Source of the DNA: Rachycentron canadum
Lineage: Eukaryota > Chordata > Actinopteri > Carangiformes > Rachycentridae
NCBI GenBank assembly: GCA_038496675.1
Contig: CM076650.1
Span: 20,140,724-20,204,723, forward strand
Length of the DNA stretch: 64,000 bases
Reading direction: 5' to 3'
Part shown: positions 47,576 to 58,469 of the stretch, piece by piece
How the letters are laid out: every line of letters begins with the position of its first letter
How positions within the stretch are numbered: position 1 is the stretch's first letter
The notes under the pieces: generated by a model
Seen by the model: only the letters and a program-made list of their open reading frames with translations
Told to the model about the DNA's origin: nothing
Databases searched by the model: none
Made by a program: the position numbers and the translations under genes

Positions 47576-47820
47576 CACAAACACACATACATGCACTGAT
47601 ACACTGGTGTGCATGCACATACACTTGTGAATACAGGCAGGTTGGATAAATGCACAAGTGAGAGAAAAAAAAAAGACATACACATATGCAAGCACCAGCA
47701 ACAAACACATTCACACATGCCAAGTCTTGAATACAGACAAACACAAACCGCAAAAATGAGACCTACTCAGACACACACAGGGGAATGCCACCCTTCACAC
47801 ACATACATCCACACAGCACG
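47576..47820. repeat. CA-rich cryptically simple region
   Basis: Dense ACACA/CATACA/CATGCAC words for about 245 bases with no long perfect core. Overlapping minus-strand frames rich in Cys/Val/Phe are artefacts. Confidence 0.8.
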
Positions 47821-47916
47821 GTGATGGCAGTGTGCCATACGGGTTCATGCCTAATCTGTGTTTGTTAATGGTTGGCGTGTGCTAATTACTGTCACCGTGC
47901 ACCAGGGGCCTTCGCT

Positions 47917-47978
47917 GGCCAATCACCAACTAGTCTAGCCTCTGACCGGCCAATCACTAGCTGGTCTAGCCTCTGAAC
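47917..47978 (+). promoter_or_regulatory. 31-bp tandem duplication with two CCAAT boxes
   Basis: Two head-to-tail 31-base units, 27 of 31 positions identical, each starting GGCCAATCAC, an NF-Y-type CCAAT box. The boxes (CCAAT at 47919-47923 and 47950-47954) are 31 bases apart, about three helical turns, the spacing known for cooperating NF-Y boxes. An inverted box, ATTGG, follows at 48021-48025. Known NF-Y promoters use this layout close to a start site. No TATA box or exon is visible here. Confidence 0.45.
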
Positions 47979-48056
47979 CAAAGGGGCTTCTGGGAGAGAG
48001 GGACTTTCAGCGGTGGTGAAATTGGCCTTGGAACAGTCGTCTAATGCTGGAACATG

Positions 48057-48220
48057 GAGTGGGTGTGTGTGCAAGAGGGAGAGAAACAGGAGTGGAAAGA
48101 AAGACAGTGTTGTGTGTGTGTGAGAGAGAGAGAGATGATGGAGAGAGTGCCTTCGTGTGTCTGCGAATACGTGCACATGTGGCACCATGAGCATGTGCGC
48201 TTGTGCGACTATATGTGTGT
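48057..48220. repeat. GT/GA-rich tract
   Basis: GTGTGTGTGC, GTTGTGTGTGTGTGAGAGAGAGAGAG (48109-48135) and further TGTG words. It mirrors, on the opposite strand, the CA-rich region at 47576-47820 on the other side of the CCAAT tandem. Confidence 0.75.
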
Positions 48221-48224
48221 GAGC

Positions 48225-49110
48225 AGCAGACGACAGAGTGGAAAGGAAAACAAGGCCTGAATGTGGGCCAAGTCAACCACTCCACAGGCTCAAAGGCAGC
48301 AGTAATCCAGTGTTGACATGGTAATAGCCATGAGCTTAGTGTCAATTAGATAGAAACAATATGCTTACTCTACTGGAGTAAGTGGATAGTACCTTTTAAG
48401 TAGAGCAAGCCTTGCTATACTTGGTTTAAACTGAAATGAAATGAGGCTGTGAATCCAAGACCTTCCGAGCCAACACACTACGTCTGTTTCTCTTTCACAT
48501 CTCCACATCTCTCAGCTTGTTTGTACCAACTTAAAATTCACACTGTGGTTGTGACAACCATCAATGTCGGATTTTACCATCATTTTCTGCTGGCATCATA
48601 TTTTACCCGCAGAGGCTAGATGGCCTTATTACATTTCAGGCACTCAGAATGGGTTTCTGGGCCATGACAATCTCAAACCACACAGGCAACCATCATTCAG
48701 CGTTGGTGAAAGAGGAGACATACAAAGGGTGAAACCATCTTTGACATTCCTGGAATGGCCCTGAAGCCATGTATGAGGGAGGTGGTGTATGTGTGTGTGT
48801 GTGTATGTACAGTATGTGTGTATGTTTGTATAAATGGCTGCTTTGCTCCTTTGATAATGCCATGGTACCAGCTGAGGCCAGAGGATATGAGGGGGAGAGG
48901 ATCCTGTGATTGGCTGATGTGTTACGCCATCTTAAGCGATAGTGAGAGTCCATTTACAGCAGTCGCCTACTGATGCTGCCCTGGAGGGGTACAAGGCAAA
49001 AGACACCTGCATGTAAACAAGGCATGTGTTTAAACGTGCAGTTAATACACACAAAAATGGCCTGAATGCACTGATTGGTAGCCATCACTTTACAGACTTT
49101 TAGCAACTAT
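48225..49110. other. Non-coding stretch, no gene seen
   Basis: An interrupted GT run lies at 48785-48828. No gene or family recognised. Confidence 0.55.
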
Positions 49111-49119
49111 GCTTTCGCA

Positions 49120-49445
49120 AAATGGCTCTAGATTCTGTCAGTGGGTTGGTCCATCACTTTGGTCCTTGAAATATTACAACAGCTAGAGAATGGCTTGCCA
49201 TGAAATTTAGTAGATATCCAGGATGTCCAGAAGATGAATCCTAAGTAAGTCAAAGTTTTCACTTATCCAGTGAAATATCCCATCATCCAACAGATGGATT
49301 AGCTTGTCTGGATATTCATGGTAAACATTAAACCAGCTGAATTATTATCACACCTGTTTATTAGCATTGTAAACATGTTAGCATGCTAATGTTAGCATTT
49401 AGCTCACAGCCTGACAGTGCAGCCTCACAGAGCCACTTGTTAAAC
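49120..49445 (+). repeat. Decayed fish interspersed repeat, internally shortened
   Basis: Contains ACTTTGGTCC, GCTTGCCATGAAATTTAGTA, AGAAGATGAATCCTAA, GGTAAACATTAAACC, then TGTTAGCATGCTAATGTTAG, CATTTAGCTCA and GCAGCCTCACAGAGCC in the order I remember for a very common percomorph repeat. The middle is shorter than in copies I recall. Family name unknown to me. Confidence 0.7.
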
Positions 49446-49449
49446 AAAG

Positions 49450-50535
49450 ACCTCAGTTTTTCTCCTTCATGACAAAACATGCTCAAAGATACATACACCC
49501 CCAAACCAAATAATAATATGTGGTTAAATGTGATACAACCAAGTCCCCCCTAAATGCAAACACAAAAGAATGTGCAAACATTATTCAATCAGTAAAGGAG
49601 CACTACAATCCGTATATCTATCCGTCTATGCGTGGCTCTCTCTGTCCACCCATCTAATTCTTACCTATTTTCTGTGAGCTGCACTCCCATCTCCATGAAT
49701 ACCTGAGCCGCGAGTCAACGTATTGTTTGCTTAAATTGTAAGGTCAGAAGGGGGAAGCCGACTAATGTGGCGAACCACTTCAAAACCACTTTTCATCTTT
49801 TGCCTTCTTTCTTTTTTATCAGCCTCTCCATCATTTTCATTTGCCATGCAGCCTGAGAAGACCCTTTCATCTGAGAGGGAGAAGGAGAGCAAAAGGGAGA
49901 AGAGAAAAAAAATAGAGATAGAGAGCTGGTGATGGCATTGGGATGATTATATGCGAGCAGGTCTTAATGACTTCTCTCCTTCTGACTCCTCTCTCTGCTT
50001 ATTATCTGACCAAACAGCCTGCTGTCATATATGGAGCCTATACCACTGTAAATCTTCCTTACAAAAAGAAGAAGAGAGTTGCACTTTGTTGAACAATGGG
50101 TGAAGGCTTGCCATGGTTGAGAGTGCAACTACAGCTGTTAGGATTGACCTTGTGAGGGTGGTTTTTAAGCTTGGTGGTAAAGATGATATGTTCCAGCCTA
50201 AGTGAGACTGTATTTATCTGCAATCCAAAATGTGGAGCCAATTTTCTTTCAAATAGGCATGGGGCGACTGGTTACACATGCACATGAGGCCCAGATCATG
50301 AAAGCCCCTGCAACACAATTCTGCATTCATTTATCTAGCATATGAGGGCTAATAGCATCTTAGGGAAAAAACATTCCTAGGCACGTGACTCAGGTCTTGT
50401 CCTGGCACATCATGTTTCAAGCAGCAATTTTATTTTCAGGCCCTCAGATCTAAAACAAGCTCACTTGTTCCCTGTTTTCTCTTGAAAACTTGAGAAGCCA
50501 AAGTTCACAGCCAGTTCCTTTTCTTCTTTCCATTC
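49450..50535. other. Non-coding stretch, no gene seen
   Basis: Mixed sequence. Purine-rich text at 49870-49925. No gene, RNA or family recognised. Confidence 0.55.
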
Positions 50536-50539
50536 GTTA

Positions 50540-50950
50540 AATTATAGGGGCTTTCAGCGAGGTCACCGCACTGCCATATGAATAATAGATTTTAATTGAT
50601 TTAACCTGGTCCTGAAGTGGGCTAAAATGCAAGCCCTGTCACTTTCAGAGGGCAGCAAGAGGGGAGCATGGTCCAGCACACATCTTTAAAAGCCCCTTGA
50701 CGTGAGTCCAGGATGAAATATTTACGCTGTAGTGAGGACTGACCTCCTGCTGCAAAACCACATTGTGATCTCCAATTGATTTCTGACAAGACAATTGGGG
50801 CGAGACAAAATGCACCCAGCACTGTCCAGCTGAACTTGCCCGTTCCCACACCGACAACACATTGCGCTGAAATGACCTTGTGGAAATTCAAATGAAGATC
50901 AACCTTTCGATGTGCATTATCTTCGCTGAAGTTAAACAGCTCTGTCTGGA
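50540..50950. promoter_or_regulatory. Enhancer-like patch (candidate)
   Basis: About 400 bases of repeat-free, high-complexity sequence. It includes CATATGAATAATAG then TTTTAATTGATTTAACC (50575-50607), CTCCAATTGATTTCTGACAA (50771-50790), AGACAATTGGGG and TTCAAATGAAGATCAAC (50888-50904). Two TAATTGATTT/CAATTGATTT homeodomain sites share the same core. The minus frame of 111 codons across it has no known domain. Confidence 0.3.
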
Positions 50951-50999
50951 CTCTCATCGGTTTACAGTGAGGATGAAGCTACTTGGTACAAACTGTTCA

Positions 51000-51465
51000 G
51001 TAATGTGATAATATCAGTCAAGTGGGCATTTAAATGCTGCTTTGAGCATCCTACCCGCTATACAGGCAGATTAATTACTATGAAGAAATGGTCCTTGAAT
51101 AGCCAAATTTACAAGAGGGAATGCTGAGCTAGGTTAATTATTAATATCTGTGCAAGTCAACAAAGCTATAACAATGTACTTTTTGAATGGTTGTTGCATT
51201 AGGATATCATTTATTGACCTTTAACCTACGTATCTGTTCTATATATCCTGCACCAATAAAGTACAAATTCAATATTTTGCTTTATCAAAGTCTGTTGCTC
51301 ACCAATCCAACAGGCAGTGTTAAAATTATGTAGATTTATTCATAACATCAGCATGATAAATTGGGAACAAAATGAAGCAGCTACACTTGAATTATTAAGA
51401 TTATGAAAAATTATAATGAATGCTTTGCTCTTGATGTGACTTGTTTTCCTGATAAACAAAGGCCT
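51000..51465. other. AT-rich non-coding stretch
   Basis: No gene or repeat family recognised. Confidence 0.6.
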
Positions 51466-51469
51466 CTAA

Positions 51470-51800
51470 TTACCACAGAAACATCTGGGGACTTTGGTAA
51501 CCTTCATTAATCTAGCCCAATCCCACCATTCATCTCCCTGCAGAGATTCACATTAGAAAGGATAAGTGCACCAGTGACACTGCATATAAATGCTTACCAG
51601 TTGTCAGACACATTCTCTGCGGTTACTTTCTGGCATCTTCCCTACACCTCAGGGATATTGCCCAATAAATGCCTTCTGCTGGTGCCGCATCCTTCGATCT
51701 CATTGTCTCTGAGTGTTAATTGTGAGATAGTAAACACTGATTACAAGTCAATTAGCTGCTGCTTCAAAGAGATTGCTGCATTTTTCACGTTCCAATAAAC
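51470..51800. promoter_or_regulatory. Enhancer-like patch (candidate)
   Basis: Repeat-free DNA with CTCTAATTACCAC (51464-51476), CTTCATTAATCTAGCCC (51503), GTGTTAATTGTGAG (51713) and AGTCAATTAGCTGCTGC (51746). The homeodomain-type cores are spaced over 300 bases. A 74-codon + frame has no known domain. Confidence 0.25.
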
Positions 51801-52880
51801 AGGTGATATAAGGAATCCCACAGACCTAGTTGGACATTTTTGCTGATTTCTGTGCATATTCCCAGAGGAGAGAGAGCACTTTGAGTTCATCTCAGACAAG
51901 ATAATAAATGTCACATTCAACCTGGCCTTGCACCACATATATTCAAAGCCTTCTTTTCCAGCTCACATCCATCCTGTTCTTCCAAAAACTATGGATTCTC
52001 CAGCTCTGATCCGCCACTTCGATCCATCATATTTTGCAGATGTTCTGTGTGTGTAAGTGCTTTTTCTCTTTATGGTTGTGGTCCTGAGGGTCACTATGAG
52101 TGTTTGTGCCTAGGTTTGTGTCTGTTGTGTTCCCCTCATCCCCCTCATTGCATGTGTCAGCCAAGGGTAGCGGTGAGTGGATAACCCCTACGACTGGCCC
52201 CAGGCTGCCAGAAAACCTGGCTCAGACAGAGTGAAGAGAGCTGGGATATGAGACTAGATCAGACTGGGAGTGATGGAGGGCCATGACCAGGTGTATCTGT
52301 GTATGTGTGTGTAAAGGAGGTGAGAGAGGATTTAGGATAGGTAGTGCAGGGGAGAGGAGAGGAGGTGCTGTCAGTGTGCTTTTAAAGTTTCAATCATTTG
52401 TTTAGTCAGTGTGTGTTATTCTTATGTTATTGTGAATTGTTTGCAAATTAAGGTAGTTGTGTTACAAGTGTATCTCTATGTGTGTGTTCACTTGTGTGTG
52501 TTTGTGCTGCTCCCTCTGTGACCTGCAGGGTGAGTGGGGGGAGACTCCTGCTGATTAATGGGCCTGTCGGCTCTCCCATGGTGGCACGTTTCCAAACTAA
52601 ATTTGGCCACTGCTGGCTACCGGGGTCAGGTGCAGGCAATGGAGACATTAGGGAGGGTCTGCCTCACAGCAGCATCTCCTGAACACTGCTGGACCTCAGC
52701 ACCAGGAGAGCCTGGAACGTAGTAAGACAAGTCATCTCACTGAATCGTTAAAGCTACTGTCTATAAGTCATTTATAGAGGGCTTATTCCTTAAGGCCTTC
52801 TCACTTCAACTCCAACAAAATACATGTTTCAAGATGTACAGAGAGGTTTTTTTGAGATGGGCTCTTAAAGTAGGTTTGGT
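51801..52880. other. Non-coding stretch, no gene seen
   Basis: TG-rich text at 52030-52130 and 52285-52320. A short 66-codon frame on each strand at 52448-52682 is unrecognised. No family recognised. Confidence 0.55.
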
Positions 52881-52918
52881 GGTCTACAGCGTTTTTTTTG
52901 GTCTACAGCGTTTTTTTT
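52881..52918. repeat. 19-bp tandem duplication next to a foldback element
   Basis: Two identical 19-base copies of GGTCTACAGCG plus eight T, followed by a T-rich run to 52938. They end about 30 bases before the foldback element. Replication slippage at the T tract could explain them. Confidence 0.9.
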
Positions 52919-52950
52919 GTTTGTTTTTTTTTTTTTTATGGCGTTTGAAT

Positions 52951-53332
52951 TTATGGAATAGTTAATTTGTTTGCGGATTGATACTATTATCATGTCTCTA
53001 CACTAAATTTAAAGCTAGAGGAAATAGGTGCTTAGCTTAGCATAAAGAGCGGAAACAAAGGAAAACAGTTCGTTTGGCTCTGTCCATAGGTAACAAAATC
53101 TGCCTAGCACATCTATCTTTAGAGGTGCCAATAGGAGAACTTTTTCTAACTTTAGTTCAGAGCTGTTGGACCCTATTTCCAGTCTTTGTGCTAAGCCTAA
53201 CCAGCTGCTGGCTGTAGCTTCATGTTTACTGTACAGGACAGGAGTGGTGTTGATTTTCTTATGCAACTCTCTGCAAGAAAACCAATAAGAAGTAAGGATT
53301 ATTTTTTGAAATTTCAATGAGAAAACTATAAT
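52951..53332. mobile_element. Non-autonomous foldback-type fish element
   Basis: The two ends are imperfect inverted repeats of about 85-100 bases. GATTGATACTATTATCATG ... GCTTAGCATAAAGAGCGGAAA on the left matches the reverse complement of TTTCCAGTCTTTGTGCTAAG ... CAGGAGTGGTGTTGATT on the right. About 120 bases lie between, including GGCTCTGTCCATAGGTAACA. I recognise this from memory as a very common percomorph repeat. There is no transposase, so it must have been moved in trans. The many mismatches show it is old. Confidence 0.7.
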
Positions 53333-53339
53333 AACATTT

Positions 53340-54860
53340 CAGTGTGCTTTCTGAGTGTACAGTTATTTAGCATCACTGTCTCATGATCACATCAAAAAGT
53401 ATTCAGACTGACAATTAGTACATTTATTACAGCAGAGTGGTGTATGAGTCTCAGTCAATAACGTTAAAGAGTGAGTGTCTGCTAGCAGGGAAGTCTTGAA
53501 CTGCCTGAAAAAGCAGAACAGGACTGTGACATTGTAGACTCATCATCCTCAAGATAAAGAGCAGTAGTCATCTTAGGGGGGCATTGTTAGAGCAAACCTT
53601 TGCACCCAGGAACAAATCAAAGGTGTTCATGGTTTTAAACAGTTTTAAAATGACATTTTATTGTATTTCATCTATAATCGATGGTGATGAAAGCCACAGC
53701 ATCGTTAAACTGCAGACATAACCAACAACATCCCACTCAACACAACATCCATCCCCCACAGTGACATTTCCTCGTCCATCTCACAGTGCAATCAGCACTA
53801 TCCATTATGTATTTGCTACTAGGTAACAAGCACAACTTGACCAATTACGGACACAATGATAGACCCCGCAGCTCATTTTTCTTTGTGCTTTTGCCTGCTC
53901 TGTCATGGTGACCTCTACATGGGACGGACGTCAAGACTGGTTGGCAGGTCACCTAAGGTGGGCAATGTGAGTACATAATTACAGCTTGGGAACATTTGCC
54001 CTTTGCAAATTGTATGAAATGCATAGTGGCTAATTGGGCCACTCTGGCATTTGTGGAGTTCACTGTGTCATCTTTTATGTGACGGCTATTATCACTAAAG
54101 TGATAAGAGTGATAAACCCACTCAGCTCCCACTGGTTCCTCTGCTGTATCCATAGAAATAACTGGGATTGGGTCAAGTTGAGGAAGACATTACATAGTCA
54201 GTCGTACAGGTCATAAAATAAAGCTCGGTCCAAAAATGACTATTGCTGAGCATGCTGAAGTGATCTAACTGAAAAATCCTAAAGCACCTGAACTGTGAAT
54301 GAGTGAATAAAGCTTTGAAACAACAATTATTTATACTACATTGTAGGTGGTACTCCTTTAAAATCCAGTTTGGTCAGAATTGGTTCCCTTGGAGTCTGGT
54401 TTGTCAGTTGAATTATCTGTATCATACTGAGAGATAACCTGACTTCATCAAGTGAAATTTAGAGAAAAGAGAAATTCAACATAGCTTATAAACTGGGTTA
54501 CAATTAGTAACCATGTGCACTCGATATGTATAATATTATTTATTTCAATAAATGAATGAAATAATCATCATTGTCAGAAAAACAGAGGCACCTTTGATAT
54601 TCAAAGCAACAAAATCAAACCCCTTCAAACTCAAGTTATTTCATCATAAAGAAAAAACCCAACACATTTTATTATTTTAAATCCCCCTCTCTGACAGCGA
54701 ACTTCTGCCATTCCACAGACACCTCCCAGTTAACAGTGAACCAGGAATGTGCTAAATCCTCCTCAGGTGGGGGAGTCAGTCCGCCAGCCATCGGCAGACT
54801 CCATTCTCATACAGACTGATAAATCTCTCCCCTTGTATCCACACCCCTACATTAAGTAAA
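53340..54860. other. Non-coding stretch, no gene seen
   Basis: AT-rich around 54480-54680. No gene, RNA or clear repeat recognised. Confidence 0.55.
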
Positions 54861-54863
54861 GGT

Positions 54864-54878
54864 AGCGCCATCTGCTCC
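54864..54878 (-). promoter_or_regulatory. CTCF-like site
   Basis: The minus strand reads GGAGCAGATGGCGCT, matching the well-known CTCF core AGCAGATGGCGC. Orientation is minus, opposite to the site at 63765. Confidence 0.4.
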
Positions 54879-54879
54879 C

Positions 54880-57165
54880 TATTAATTCCCCAGCAGGCGA
54901 CTTATCACCTCAACCCCCGTGACCCCATGTGCCTCCTACATCCTCCCTGCTCCTCTCCTTCTCTCTCTTCTACACTTCTCCCCTTGGACTCCCTCATTCC
55001 TGAACCCTATTCATCTCATCCTCTGCCTGTTTTATATAGTATAGTTGGAGAGGTTTGTTGACGTTTCATTTAGTTGCGCCCTAAAATATGGATTTATATA
55101 CATACACACACACACAAATGCTCATTGTATAACCTCTTACTAACCACTAAACTCTCCAGCTACCCAGCTCCTCCTTATGTCCCTGTGGCGGGGTTCAGTG
55201 GACAAGCCTGGTCCTCTAGGTCAATGGCAAATGAGAAGCAGAGCTTAAGGATTAGGGAGGAGATAGCTGAGGGTTCAGGAGTCTTTCTCTGGCTTTGATT
55301 AGCTCCCTTACTTGATTAAATGCCCATCGTAGAGGAAAAAAGATGAAAATTGGATGAGGAGACAAGAAAAGAAGAGAAGTGAAGGGCGAGACAGAGTCAA
55401 GGCCATTTGTTTTCTCAGCTGGGGCTAGTTCAAGTGGTCGTCTTTTGGAGCTCTCTGGCCCCGGTTCATGCACACACACGCTCACACACACACACACATA
55501 GAGAGAGGTATTACACACAAGCACACACATACACACTGAGATTAATAAAAATGTCCTGAGGGAGGACAGAACAAGTCATAAGGTTGGCTCTCGTAAGTCC
55601 ACCACCTCACTCACTTACTTTCCAGTCCCATCCTTCACTCACTTGTTTACCCCTCATCTCTCTCTCTCCCTCTTTTTCTCCATTTTTCTCCCCCACTGTA
55701 CTCACTCCCAGTCTGGTCTGTCAGGGTAACCTGACTCCGGCGGCTTCTGACACGATCCAGACCGCTCGTAGCCCCTGCCCAACACTTTCACCACCAGAGC
55801 CAGACAGTAAAACAACCAGATTACTACCACATGTTCCCCCCTCTCTCTTTCTTTCTCTCATACACACACACACACACTTTCTGTTGTTGGCAATCATCCC
55901 CCACCTCCACCATTGCTAGCTGGGCTCAGGAACACAGGCCTCACCAAAAACCCCATAGCAGGGTAAACTGACCCAACCTGTGTAGGAATAAAACTGGTTG
56001 TGGGGTGGTGGGGTGGGTTGACCTGTATGTGAGTAGTTATGGTAGTTCAGATAAATAGTAACAGCTTCAGACTGGAGATGAGTGAAGAGGAGAGGGAAGG
56101 AGGCTATAGAGGAAGGTTAGGAAAGCAAAGAACTGCAGTGAGTTCACAAGGAAAGAGTTTTACATTTCCACTCACGTATCAGTGACAGTAGATAAGCTGC
56201 TTCACTGGTAATATTGTCAACTGCCATAAATGTGTTCACCTTGGTTTGGGCGTTCCAGCAATGTGAAATCTTTGTACAAAAGCAATTGTTTAAGCGGTTT
56301 CCAAATTGAATTTCAGTAATTACACAGCACTTACTAATTGTAACGCTGGTGGTTGTTCTGCATTCAGTGGACAGACTGGTAGTCCAGGTTATGTTAGTAT
56401 GGTGCAGGAGTTGCAGGTGTAGGGAGGCTCCAGTGTTGTCTTGTTTACAGCTTATGTCATCAGCTGGCTTGCTAACAGTAGATGCTGGTAAGCATCTGGA
56501 TTTCTTCAAAGTTAAGGGGTGTTAAAACCCTGCAGCTTCTCTGTGAGGACTGGACTTGTTGTGCTACGGTGCAGTGCTATGCACAGTAACAATGTCAGGG
56601 CAGTAGGACTTTACTCAGGGATACAGTAATTATACCAGAGCTACTCACCCCAGTAACACTCCACTACTTTAATATTTTGTTGTTTGCTGTTTAACCAGAT
56701 GTTTGCCAGTGGGTTCTGTTTGGTCTCTGCGTTCAGTTGACTGGTCCAGGAGGTGCTGGCTTGGAGCAGATCAAAGCTGAGACAGGAAGGGAGACAGCAG
56801 TTACTTGTGACTAAATATTAAGAAAAACATAGTGCCGGGCAGCCTAATTTCAAATCTGTCCAATTCACGTGTTCTTCGTTATCTGACAGTAGCCTGTAGT
56901 CAGCCTATGTTCAGGAACAGGGGGATCATATTTTTTGCACCATGACTGACTGCACCCCTCAACACCAAGGATGCCACGAGTGCAGCATTTTAGTTGCTGG
57001 ATATCTTACGAAGGCAGGAGAAACCCTCATGGAGCTCTTTAGAAGAGATTGTCACTTTGGTATGACAGCAACCCATTAGCATACAGGTTCTGTGAGAGTG
57101 AGCACACTTGCCTGGGATTCTGGCAAGTTATAATGTCTTCTGCTTCACATGTGATGCAGATGCTC
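54880..57165. other. Non-coding stretch with CA tracts
   Basis: Pyrimidine-rich at 54945-55025 and 55590-55700. CA runs at 55099-55110, 55471-55498 and 55861-55877. No gene recognised; the 121-codon minus frame (56144-56509) is unassigned and lacks any known domain. Confidence 0.5.
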
Positions 57166-57169
57166 TGGT

Positions 57170-57275
57170 GTTTGTTTAGGCCGCAGATAATAATTACAAA
57201 TGTAATTGTGTAGCAATTTAAAAATTAGTGTCTGACGTGTATCAGCTGCTGTCTGCATTTATCCCCTACTGAGTT
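57170..57275. promoter_or_regulatory. Enhancer-like patch with paired homeodomain site
   Basis: AATTAC (57192-57197) and GTAATT (57202-57207) form an inverted pair with a 4-base spacer, suitable for a paired-type homeodomain dimer. Next come AGCAATTTAAAAATTAG and TCAGCTGCTG (E-box). High complexity, adjacent to the Tc1 fragment but not part of it. Confidence 0.25.
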
Positions 57276-57399
57276 TTCTATGAAGAAAACATCACGTCTC
57301 TATTGTGAGTGACAAGCGTGACAAGCAGACAGTTTGAACACAGCTATACAGACCGATCAATGCTGAAGTGAGGTGTATTATATATATTTTACTCGTTAA

Positions 57400-57940
57400 A
57401 AAAAAATTCTGAAAAAACAGCTTCTATCAGCTAAAATACTCAGTGTGACCTCCCCTTACACTTGAGCAACAGCAGGAACCTGGCCCCGAAACCTAAATGG
57501 GATGAGACCTAATTAATGTCATTGCTAACACCTGTATTTGTCGACTATTTCATATCAAGATGATGCTGTGGTAAGGGTCCATTACACCAGGTTTGAGACA
57601 TGCTTGAGCATTACATACACATGTTGTATGAGTTTAACTCACTGGAAGCTGCTAATATGTATAAGACCAACTTTCATTCTGTCATTTCATTCAAAATACC
57701 AAAGATCACAGAATTTGACATAAAATCATAGTTTTGCATCAGCAAGGCCACTCTCAAAGGGAAATTAGCAAACAAACTGGATACTCAAGATGCATTCTAG
57801 CTGTTATAAAGAAATATGAAGAATCGGGAGAGGTTAACGACAAAAAACCTTCAAAATCTGATGAGAACTTTCTCAGTTTCCTCTTTGAGAGACCAGAAGA
57901 AGTCCAGCAAGGACCTGGATCATGATGCTGAAAAGTACAA
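57400..57940 (+). mobile_element. Tc1/mariner-type transposon, 5' part only
   Basis: The 5' untranslated segment (AAATACTCAGTGTGACCTCC, then GGTAAGGGTCCATTACACCA) resembles Tc1-family elements of fish from memory. It leads into a transposase fragment from 57696. The element stops matching at about 57931, well short of the catalytic region and right-hand inverted repeat, and a T-rich stretch, an A run and an assembly gap follow. The left inverted repeat is not certain. Confidence 0.6.
57696..57931 (+). pseudogene. Tc1-like transposase N-terminal fragment, broken
   Basis: The translation holds the Tc1 DNA-binding helix-turn-helix signature (GHSQREISKQTGYSR, about residues 18-32 of the expected protein), followed by VIKKYEESGEVNDKKPSK, and in another frame SSLRDQKKSSKDLDHDAE. 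Tc1 transposases are about 340 residues with a DDE catalytic core; only roughly the first 80 are present and no catalytic residue remains. Breaks: the expected start codon reads ATA (57696), about one base is missing near 57725 (giving a stop, TAG), and the frame shifts again near 57880. The copy cannot make transposase. Homology was judged by eye. Confidence 0.7.
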
Positions 57941-58003
57941 AAAGGTTGTTTGTTGTTTTTTTATGTATATATTTTGCGTACATATTTCCTGTATAGAGAC
58001 ACC

Positions 58004-58022
58004 AAAAAAAAAAAAAAAAAAA
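58004..58022. repeat. A run abutting the assembly gap
   Basis: Nineteen A bases end exactly where the unknown bases begin, a typical reason for an assembly break. Confidence 0.95.
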
Positions 58023-58422
58023 NNNNNNNNNNNNNNNNNNNNNNNNNNNNNNNNNNNNNNNNNNNNNNNNNNNNNNNNNNNNNNNNNNNNNNNNNNNNNN
58101 NNNNNNNNNNNNNNNNNNNNNNNNNNNNNNNNNNNNNNNNNNNNNNNNNNNNNNNNNNNNNNNNNNNNNNNNNNNNNNNNNNNNNNNNNNNNNNNNNNNN
58201 NNNNNNNNNNNNNNNNNNNNNNNNNNNNNNNNNNNNNNNNNNNNNNNNNNNNNNNNNNNNNNNNNNNNNNNNNNNNNNNNNNNNNNNNNNNNNNNNNNNN
58301 NNNNNNNNNNNNNNNNNNNNNNNNNNNNNNNNNNNNNNNNNNNNNNNNNNNNNNNNNNNNNNNNNNNNNNNNNNNNNNNNNNNNNNNNNNNNNNNNNNNN
58401 NNNNNNNNNNNNNNNNNNNNNN
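58023..58422. other. Assembly gap (400 unknown bases)
   Basis: Run of exactly 400 N, bordered by an A run on the left and TA repeats on the right. The true length and content are not known. Frames reported through it are meaningless. Confidence 1.
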
Positions 58423-58467
58423 AATATATATATAGTACTGACTTGTATATATATATATATATATATA
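58423..58467. repeat. (TA)n tracts right of the gap
   Basis: TA repeats at 58424-58434 and 58446-58467 around GTACTGACTTG. Confidence 0.95.
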
Positions 58468-58469
58468 AT

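Noticed and set aside
50650..50670. CTCF-like CAGAGGGCAGCA
   Set aside because: Only the right part of the core matches; the leading CCAS positions are missing.
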